Shown in pieces: positions 44,619-49,367 of a stretch of 49,367 nucleotides of DNA. The stretch lies in NCBI RefSeq assembly GCF_900169175.1, contig NZ_FXZM01000017.1, forward strand, positions 1-49,367. Direction: 5' to 3'. Origin of the DNA: Brevibacterium jeotgali. Its GTDB lineage: Bacteria > Actinomycetota > Actinomycetes > Actinomycetales > Brevibacteriaceae. Within the stretch, counting starts at the first letter, position 1. Each line of letters opens with the position of its first letter. A program made the translations under genes and the position numbers. The notes beneath the pieces were generated by a model. The model was given only the letters and a program-made list of their open reading frames with translations. It was not told the DNA's origin and did no database searches.

Positions 44619-44811
44619 TGTGTTGTCTGCGTATCCGTTCCGCTTGGCGATCCCCCCGTTACATTTATTGGTAGGTCCTCATCAGAGAATCTGGTTGCTG
44701 GCCCCGGTATGGCGTTCTTGCCCTGCCACTCATGGTCCCGGGGGTGGTTGCCACCAGGAGTCCAGGACGCGCGTTGACTGCTAATAGGGACGGCCCACAT
44801 GCAGGAGGCCA
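44619..44811. other. Unassigned stretch between two terminators
   Basis: 193 bases with no supported gene, bounded by the ctaF terminator and the NlpC terminator. Short open frames here have no ribosome site. It contains a C6 run (44652-44657 region), an AT-rich patch TTACATTTATTGG and complementary patches (GGTTGCTGG and GGTTGCCACC with their partners) that could fold. I do not recognise an RNA family. Confidence 0.4.
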
Positions 44812-44875
44812 TCACGCAGAAGACACCCGAACTCCGTCCGGACCTGGGGACGGCGTGCGGGTGTCTTCTGCGTGA
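44812..44875 (-). terminator. Terminator of the NlpC/P60 gene
   Basis: TCACGCAGAAGACACCC and its exact complement, 17 bp, around a 30-base loop that can itself pair (CCGTCC with GGACGG). It begins nine bases after the stop at 44885. Confidence 0.75.
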
Positions 44876-44884
44876 GGAGTGCGA

Positions 44885-45745
44885 TCAGAGAACGCGGATG
44901 TAGGTGACGCTTCCCATCCACGAGTGGCTGCGGTACGAGGTGCCGGAGCCCGGCGATCCGGCGTCGTACATCATGCCGTCGCCGGCATAGATGCCGATGT
45001 GTCCCGGCTTGTACACGAGGTCGCCCGGCTTCGCCTCGGAGGCGGAGACGACTTCGCCGGCGGCCTTCTGGGCGGCGGAGTTGCGCGGCAGGTCCACACC
45101 GACCTTGTCGTAGACGAAGGCGATGTAGCCCGAGCAGTCCCAACCAGAGGGAGTGGTGCCACCGTACACATAGGGGACACCTGTGTACTGCTCGGCGATC
45201 GACATGACCTGTTCAGCCTTCGACTCGTCCGGAAGGGCCGCGTCGCCGCCGCCCTCGGAGGACTCGTCCGAATCGGAGGACTCGGAGTCCGACGAACCGG
45301 AGTCGGAGGATCCCGAATCGGAGGAGTCAGAGTCGGACGAACCGGAGTTCGACTCGACGGACTCGGAGGGAGTGGGCTCCGGCTCGGGTTCCGGCTCGGG
45401 TTCCGGCTCGGGAGCCTTCTCCGCGGTCACATTGGAGACCGATGCAGCACCGACGACGTCTGCGTCGTCGCTGTCTTCACCCTGCTCCGGGATGACCGTC
45501 TTCGCCTGGTTCACGAAATCGGTGCTGGGTGTGTTCTCTGTTTCAGCGGTGACGGCTGCTGTCTTATCCTCGCCCTGGCCCATTGCGGGCAGGGTGGCGG
45601 TGACGACGAGTCCGCCCGCTGCGGCGACGACCGCCGCGCGACGACCGACGACGCCGTAGTTGGCGCCCAGTGCGTCGGTGAGTTCTGTGAGCGGGGTCTT
45701 GACGCGGGTTTCGGCCGCGCGGCGACCATGCTTCTTCGTAGCCAC
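44885..45745 (-). CDS. Secreted NlpC/P60 peptidoglycan endopeptidase
   Basis: 286 residues. A basic N-terminus and hydrophobic stretch (RRAAVVAAAGGLVVTATLPAM, shown here only as its position, about 34-54) act as export signal. Residues about 100-175 form a low-complexity linker: a run of EP dipeptides, then a run of S-D dipeptides. The C-terminal NlpC/P60 domain has C204 (WDCSGY), H249 (PGHIGIYAG) and D261 at the place of the third, acidic catalytic residue of RipA-type enzymes. It cuts D-Glu to diaminopimelate bonds in peptidoglycan. The start is GTG at 45745 after GGAGAGGA; longer frames upstream lie in the leader. Confidence 0.9.
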   Translation of the reverse strand: MATKKHGRRAAETRVKTPLTELTDALGANYGVVGRRAAVVAAAGGLVVTATLPAMGQGEDKTAAVTAETENTPSTDFVNQAKTVIPEQGEDSDDADVVGAASVSNVTAEKAPEPEPEPEPEPEPTPSESVESNSGSSDSDSSDSGSSDSGSSDSESSDSDESSEGGGDAALPDESKAEQVMSIAEQYTGVPYVYGGTTPSGWDCSGYIAFVYDKVGVDLPRNSAAQKAAGEVVSASEAKPGDLVYKPGHIGIYAGDGMMYDAGSPGSGTSYRSHSWMGSVTYIRVL

Positions 45746-45933
45746 GATGTCCTCTCCATTTCCTACGAGATGTCGCACGTCGAGCTGGAGATGCCCTGTC
45801 CTTCCGGACTGTGCTGCCGGTTGCCCGGCCCCTCGCCGCCGCTCAGGTCCTGTTGCTGTCTCTTCGATCCGATCGTGCGGGTGCGGCGTGCGGAGCCCGG
45901 GTCGGATGGCCTTCTTTCGAAGGCGCCTCGACA

Positions 45934-45962
45934 AATGTAAACGATCGGCAATGTCATGTCAC
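45934..45962 (-). promoter_or_regulatory. Promoter of the NlpC/P60 gene
   Basis: Minus strand: -35 GTGACA (complement of 45957-45962), 17-base spacer, -10 TACATT (complement of 45934-45939). Predicted start near 45927. Confidence 0.55.
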
Positions 45963-46040
45963 GTTTGGATCACGGATGAAATCGTGATTGGTCATCCCGT
46001 GCGCGCCAGAAGCTTTCAGCGTTGCAGCTCAGAGCGGTAA

Positions 46041-46065
46041 GTAACGGAATCATAACGGATATAAC
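46041..46065. promoter_or_regulatory. Candidate MtrA-type direct repeats
   Basis: GTAAC-N6-ATAAC-N4-ATAAC on the plus strand. MtrA, an essential actinobacterial response regulator of cell-wall genes, binds GTAAC-like direct repeats spaced by about six bases, and NlpC/P60 genes are known targets. The site is about 80 bases upstream of the -35 box. Confidence 0.35.
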
Positions 46066-46076
46066 GAGGGTGTATG

Positions 46077-46448
46077 TCAGCGTGTCACGAATACGGATGC
46101 CGTGGTCTCGGATGGGAGATCCGGTACATCCGACGACCCGTCGGCCCGGTTGCTGATGTAGTCGCCGTCCGGCTCCGCCTTCATGACAGTGCCGGGCGCG
46201 ATCCCGGTCTCTTGCATCTGCGCCAGCAGCTCGATGTCGACCTGGAACGGCTCCGTGAGCCACGCGACGCCCAGGGTCTTCTTCTCACCGGACTTCACCG
46301 CACGCGTGAGCGAGATGGTCTCCGGCACGCCGGTCGAGCCTGCCCCCAGGTCCTCGAAGCCCGGGATCGGGTTCACGTAGGGACCGGTCGTGTGCTCCGG
46401 GAGGATCGAGAGGATCCTCGTCTCGACCTGCTCGCGGCGGGGCTCTAC
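46077..46448 (-). pseudogene. DtxR/MntR-family metalloregulator, C-terminal half only
   Basis: About 124 residues that match the second half of DtxR-type repressors: the dimer-domain landmark GPYVNPIPGFEDLG, then an SH3/FeoA-like part (TLGVAWLTEPFQVDIELLAQM). The N-terminal helix-turn-helix and half of the metal site are missing; upstream sequence in the same frame (GQLPLLLLILAWRVEP) does not look like the family. No start with a ribosome site is found. It is therefore probably a remnant of an iron or manganese regulator broken near 46448. Confidence 0.65.
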
Positions 46449-46857
46449 GCGCCACGCAAGGATGAGGAGGAGCAGTGGCAGTTGTCCTGCACGATCATCA
46501 CCGACGACGCCGAGGATGCGGTGAGGTTCATGACCGGATGCTGGTCTTCCTCTCCGAAGAGCTTGCCGCCGAGTGGCTGCACTCCGGCCCGCTCGACTCG
46601 GCTGAGGACATGACGGCACGCTTGGCTGACTCCGCGCGGGCAGCGGCGAAGGCGCTCCAGACCCGTAGAATCTTCCCGCGAGTCACCAGCACTCGCGCCG
46701 TCGACCGACACTCCTCTCACCCATCGCCTGACCCCTGTCTTGTCCTCGCGCGCCACAACCTGAGGCTGGCTATACCTGCCTTGATGGCCATTCTGGGTTG
46801 CATCGTTGAATGAGGATGGCATTGTCATGTGACGATGTTTTGAGGTAGAGTGTGGCT
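46449..46857. other. Unassigned region beside two broken genes
   Basis: About 409 bases. A plus-strand frame at 46475-46813 includes a helix-like stretch (VFLSEELAAEWLHSGPLDSA) that could be a coding remnant, but the rest lacks a family signature and a good start. The last 36 bases hold the promoter of the flavoprotein remnant. Confidence 0.35.
46822..46851 (+). promoter_or_regulatory. Leaderless promoter of the flavoprotein remnant
   Basis: -35 TTGTCA (46822-46827), 18-base spacer, -10 TAGAGT (46846-46851), then six bases and the ATG at 46858. Confidence 0.55.
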
Positions 46858-47588
46858 ATGCAAGTAGAGAAAGGTGTGGTTGAAGCGACACCCCGGGACG
46901 TCGTGGTGGTGGGTGCTGGTCAGGCGGGGCTGGCGGTGGCGTATCACCTGGCGCGAGCTGGAGCCGACGTACTCCTTGTCGACGAGAGTGAACAGGTGGG
47001 AGACTCCTGGGATTTCAGGTCGCTCACGAGCTTGCCAAGGCCGGACGGCAAGTGCATCTAGCTGAGGGAGCACGCCGCCGCACGCTTCCTCAAGTGATCG
47101 CCGGCCGAGACCTGTTTTGGTGGCTGACCACCACAGGAGTCCTCGACGCGTCGCACACCTCACGACTCGGGCGCCGGGTCCGGGGAGCCGAACCCGTCAT
47201 CGGCTCCACCCGACGCGGCTTACGCAACGCAGGCGTCACCTTCCACCCTCGCGCCGTCAACGCGCAGGGTCGCAGCATCACCTTCGCCGACTCATCGACC
47301 CTCGACTTCGATACGGTCATCTGGGCCACTGGATACCGGCACCGCGACCGCTGGATCACGCTCCCAGGTGCGCTCGACAGCTCCGGCGCTCTCATCACCA
47401 CCGACGGAGTGACTCCCGTTCCCGGCCTGTACTCGATCGGCCGCTCCTGGCAGCAGGACCGCGGATCCGCGCTCCTTGGCTTCGTCGCGCGCGACGCTCA
47501 CCGCCTCGCCCGCCGAGCCATGCACTCACTCAGCAAACCGGCCCCCGGCTTCCACGGCCGGTCCTCCCCACCGGCAGAGGAGGTATAG
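46858..47588 (+). pseudogene. CzcO-like flavoprotein monooxygenase with internal deletion
   Basis: N-terminal part (46858 to about 47012): FAD motif VVVVGAGQAGLAVAYHLARA and VGDSWD. After this the sequence jumps to the second nucleotide-binding fold, in another frame: FQVAHELAKAGRQVHLAEG (from about 47013), then VIGSTRRGLR, FDTVIWATGYRHRD, and VPGLYSIGRSWQQDRGSALL up to the stop at 47588. Roughly 120-150 residues that lie between these parts in full-length relatives are missing, and the frame changes at the joint, so the full protein cannot be made. Such flavoproteins often sit in arsenic or metal-resistance clusters, which fits the following ArsR-type gene. Confidence 0.8.
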
Positions 47589-47742
47589 ACACGCTGCTTA
47601 GAAATCTCATATCTGCGTCCGGAATCAGCTACGCCCCTGGTGGATCACTCCTTGAGCGATCTCCTGTTGTTCCGGTGCGCATGATGTCGAAAACTTTGGC
47701 CGTTATTGTGATCCGCCACCGAGTCGTTACGAGGTCCACCCC

Positions 47743-48150
47743 ATGATTGACCGTGCTCAGACAGTTGCATCGGCCCACGAGTTGGAGCCCGCGGCCGCCG
47801 TGTTCCATGGATTGTCGGACCCGAGACGGTTGGCGATTCTGCAACACCTTGCCGCAGGGGAACATCGGGTGCGGGACCTGACCGACCACTTGGGGCTGGC
47901 CCAATCGACCGTCAGTGCTCACCTGTCCTGCTTGCGCGACTGCGGGCTGGTCGAATCCCGGCAGGAGGGCCGCGCCTCGATGTTCTCGTTGAGTACCACT
48001 CCACAGCTGCTGATGCTTCTGGCTGCGGCCGAAGACCTCCTGACTGCCACCGGCCACGCTGTGGCGTTGTGTCCAAACTACGGCGTGGGCACGGCGAGTC
48101 GCCCGATACCCGAGCAGTTTCAGTCTCATCACGAGAATAAGGACCGATAG
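47743..48150 (+). CDS. ArsR/SmtB-family metal sensor, CmtR-like
   Basis: 135 residues. Winged helix about 15-85: FHGLSDPRRLAILQHLAAGE, then the recognition helix AQSTVSAHLSCLRDCGLV. Cysteines C63 and C67 in the recognition-helix region plus C110 near the C-terminus (AVALCPNYG) match the Cd/Pb-binding triad of mycobacterial CmtR (C57, C61, C102). It would repress nearby genes until it binds a soft metal. The start ATG 47743 follows GAGG by eight bases. The next gene is a ZIP-like transporter 125 bases downstream; the two are probably one unit. Confidence 0.85.
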   Translation: MIDRAQTVASAHELEPAAAVFHGLSDPRRLAILQHLAAGEHRVRDLTDHLGLAQSTVSAHLSCLRDCGLVESRQEGRASMFSLSTTPQLLMLLAAAEDLLTATGHAVALCPNYGVGTASRPIPEQFQSHHENKDR

Positions 48151-48275
48151 GTCACCACCTCGACAGCTGTTGAGGCGATGACGGGCCCGAACCCTCGACG
48201 GCACTCAGTCAGACCGCTCACCGATACCCGCTGTCGCGGCAGACCGCCGCGAATCACTACCGGAGGCCCCACACT

Positions 48276-49007
48276 ATGGACGGTTTCGTCCTCGTACTCC
48301 TGCTCGCCGCCTTGCCGGCAGCCGGCAACTTCGCCGGTGGGCTACTGGCCGAAGTTCTCAACGTCTCAGACCGCGCGCTCAGCCTGGCACTTCACTTGGC
48401 AGCCGGCATCGTTCTCGCCGTTGTCGGGCTCGAGCTTATGCCCGAGGCACTGACCGCGACCCCGGCCTGGGTGCCAGTCCTGGCGCTGGCTGCCGGCGGA
48501 TTGGGCTTCATCGGCTTGGAACGATTGATCGACTCCGTACGGCGTCGCCTCGCCGGCGATGACAGCGGGTCCGGACCCTGGGCGATCTTCGCAGGAGTCG
48601 GACTCGATCTCTTCAGCGATGGGGTGATGATCGGCGCCGGTACCATCATCAACCCAACACTTGGCCTGCTGCTGGCTCTTGGCCAGGTACCGGCCGACGC
48701 TCCAGAAGGATTCGCCGCGATCGCGACACTGCGCCGAGCCGGCGTACCACGCGGGAAACGGATCCTCTTGGCGGCCTCATTCGGGATTCCAGTCCTCGTG
48801 GGAGCAGCGCTTGGCTACTTCATCCTCCGGGCCGCTCCCGAACTGGTCACAGTGTCGGTGCTGGCCTTCACCGGCGGAATCCTGCTCTGCGTCGTCATCG
48901 AGGAAATGCTCACCGAGGCGCATGACGTCGCTACCAGCCGGCTGGGCCCAGTGGTGCTGACGGTGGGCTTCGCTCTCTTCGCCGCCATCTCCGCATACCT
49001 CGGCTGA
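48276..49007 (+). CDS. ZIP-family-like metal transporter
   Basis: 243 residues with about eight hydrophobic segments. The order resembles ZIP/GufA transporters: LHLAAGIVLAVVGLELMPEA in helices 2-3, a charged loop around 85-100, then the two metal-site helices. These normally read HNxPEG; here they are DLFSDG (D111, D115) and ADAPEG (D141, E144), and a later glutamate pair is in CVVIEEMLTEAHD. The lost histidines suggest altered specificity or direction. The start ATG 48276 follows CGGAGG. It is likely controlled by the CmtR-like protein. Confidence 0.75.
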   Translation: MDGFVLVLLLAALPAAGNFAGGLLAEVLNVSDRALSLALHLAAGIVLAVVGLELMPEALTATPAWVPVLALAAGGLGFIGLERLIDSVRRRLAGDDSGSGPWAIFAGVGLDLFSDGVMIGAGTIINPTLGLLLALGQVPADAPEGFAAIATLRRAGVPRGKRILLAASFGIPVLVGAALGYFILRAAPELVTVSVLAFTGGILLCVVIEEMLTEAHDVATSRLGPVVLTVGFALFAAISAYLG

Positions 49008-49028
49008 GACACCCTGATGCGTCAAGTC

Positions 49029-49076
49029 CCGGATTTTTCTGAGGCTGACCGGGTGTTCAGCCTCAACGAAATCCGG
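49029..49076 (+). terminator. Two-part hairpin after the ZIP-like gene
   Basis: An outer stem CCGGATTT/AAATCCGG encloses an inner stem TGAGGCTGA/TCAGCCTCA. Position and shape fit a terminator, but the two-part form with a T-run is also like some insertion-sequence ends. Confidence 0.5.
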
Positions 49077-49126
49077 AGCATCATGGCATAGGAGACATGG
49101 CCGCGGCCTGAGGGTTCAGTGAGGCC

Positions 49127-49282
49127 TTACGTGATGAGGCGGTCGCGGTAGACGTTGATACGCATGCGGCTGGCAAGTGTGCCGGTGTGGGACCGCTCGT
49201 GGTCTTCGGCCAGGGCCAGCAAGGAGTCGCGCTCTCTGCCTGAGTATTTGAAGGTTTGAAGGCCACTCGATATTGCCTCTCG
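49127..49282 (-). pseudogene. Possible C-terminal coding remnant
   Basis: A minus-strand frame ending in TAA (complement of 49127-49129) reads LQTFKYSGRERDSLLALAED and HTGTLASRMRINVYRDRLIT with codon use typical of coding sequence in this genome. It enters the repeat block at 49261 with no start codon of its own. I do not recognise the family. It is probably the tail of a gene cut by a mobile element. Confidence 0.35.
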
Positions 49283-49306
49283 GGGCCACCGATATTGCCG
49301 TCGGGG
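49261..49306. repeat. Sub-repeats resembling an insertion-sequence end
   Basis: GGCCACTCGATATTGCCTCT and GGCCACCGATATTGCCGTC follow each other, a variant of one word twice in tandem. IS21-type elements carry several such repeats at their ends; the element itself would lie outside the window to the right. Confidence 0.45.
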
Positions 49307-49367
49307 ACCAGGCGTGGTGTCGGTGGGGACCACCGGCCCCCACCGACTGCCGTGCTACTGGTTCAGT

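Larger units (their letters stand above)
45746..46076 (-). promoter_or_regulatory. Long leader and promoter region of the NlpC/P60 gene
   Basis: 331 bases without a supported gene. The promoter is at 45934-45962, so 45746-45927 is a leader of about 180 nt, GC-rich and able to form several hairpins. The known c-di-AMP (ydaO) riboswitch often precedes such genes, but its conserved blocks are not seen. Further upstream are GTAAC-like repeats at 46041-46065. Confidence 0.5.

Noticed and set aside
44641..44670. 6C-type small RNA because of the C6 run
   Set aside because: Only one C-run is present; the known 6C RNA has two hairpins each with a C-rich loop.
44513..44815. 100-residue minus-strand frame between ctaF and NlpC
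   Set aside because: It runs through the ctaF terminator hairpin and has no start signal.
45746..45934. Longer N-terminus for the NlpC/P60 protein starting at 45934
   Set aside because: The extra 63 residues are Arg-rich and non-family, lie after the predicted promoter with no ribosome site, and the GTG at 45745 has a good GGAGAGGA.
45746..46076. c-di-AMP (ydaO) riboswitch ahead of the NlpC/P60 gene
   Set aside because: Expected from context, but the conserved blocks of that class (such as GGGGTGAAT and the AGCTAACC end) were not found.
46475..46813. 112-residue plus-strand protein
   Set aside because: Part looks helix-like, but there is no family signature, ribosome site or consistent codon pattern along the frame; left as an unassigned region.
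1..49367. CRISPR array, replication origin or prophage
   Set aside because: No regularly spaced direct repeats with unique spacers, no DnaA-box cluster with dnaA/dnaN, and no phage structural genes were seen.

Overview
The window is high-GC DNA from an actinobacterium. Four things support this: mycothione reductase, a glnA2-glnE-glnA cluster, actinobacterial cytochrome oxidase subunit IV (CtaF), and many genes whose start codon sits 6-7 bases after a TAnnnT hexamer (leaderless transcripts). Gene order and style suggest Micrococcales, perhaps a Brevibacterium-like organism; the genus is a guess. All calls come from reading the sequence; no database search was possible.

Layout. Positions 1-2710 are a mosaic of damaged insertion sequences: an IS3-type orfA cut by the window edge with a 189-bp tandem duplication, an IS1249-like transposase broken at both ends, and an IS481-type transposase. 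At 2736-4581 is an acidic LPXTG surface protein with its own promoter and terminator. A tRNA-Val gene (4792-4868) lies directly ahead of a P1B-type metal ATPase. From 7118 to 13233 are a catalase with its Fur-type regulator, an acyl-CoA synthetase, a Nif3 protein, a zinc-ribbon coiled-coil protein and YaaA. From 13363 to 18732 are an SDR-like protein, RNase P RNA, polyphosphate glucokinase with methionine aminopeptidase, a GntR regulator and alanine dehydrogenase.

From 18854 to 35191 is a conserved metabolic core. The nitrogen part is a small protein, glnA2, glnE and glnA, with mycothione reductase between glnE and glnA. The lipoate part is lipB and lipA, with DUF4191 and RDD membrane proteins beside them and a degenerate kinase-like membrane protein next door, then the two-lipoyl-domain E2 acyltransferase and dihydrolipoamide dehydrogenase. 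LipB and LipA make the cofactor that the E2 carries and Lpd reoxidises. Next come pepA, pyrD, a DUF3043 protein, an M20 dipeptidase, an ErpA-type Fe-S protein, L/F-transferase and ctaC-ctaD-ctaF of the aa3 oxidase, then an NlpC/P60 wall hydrolase with a long leader.

From about 46077 to the right edge the DNA is accessory and partly decayed: a DtxR-family gene lacking its DNA-binding half, a flavoprotein gene with an internal out-of-frame deletion, a three-cysteine CmtR/ArsR-type metal sensor, a ZIP-like transporter with unusual metal-site residues, and repeats resembling an insertion-sequence end.

No CRISPR array, prophage or replication origin was seen. The most interesting items are the 20-bp divergent leaderless promoter at 38605-38624, the mtr promoter abutting the glnA terminator, the kinase-like protein at 30206, the near-identical lipoyl repeats, and the two unexplained non-coding stretches at 44619-44811 and 45746-45927.
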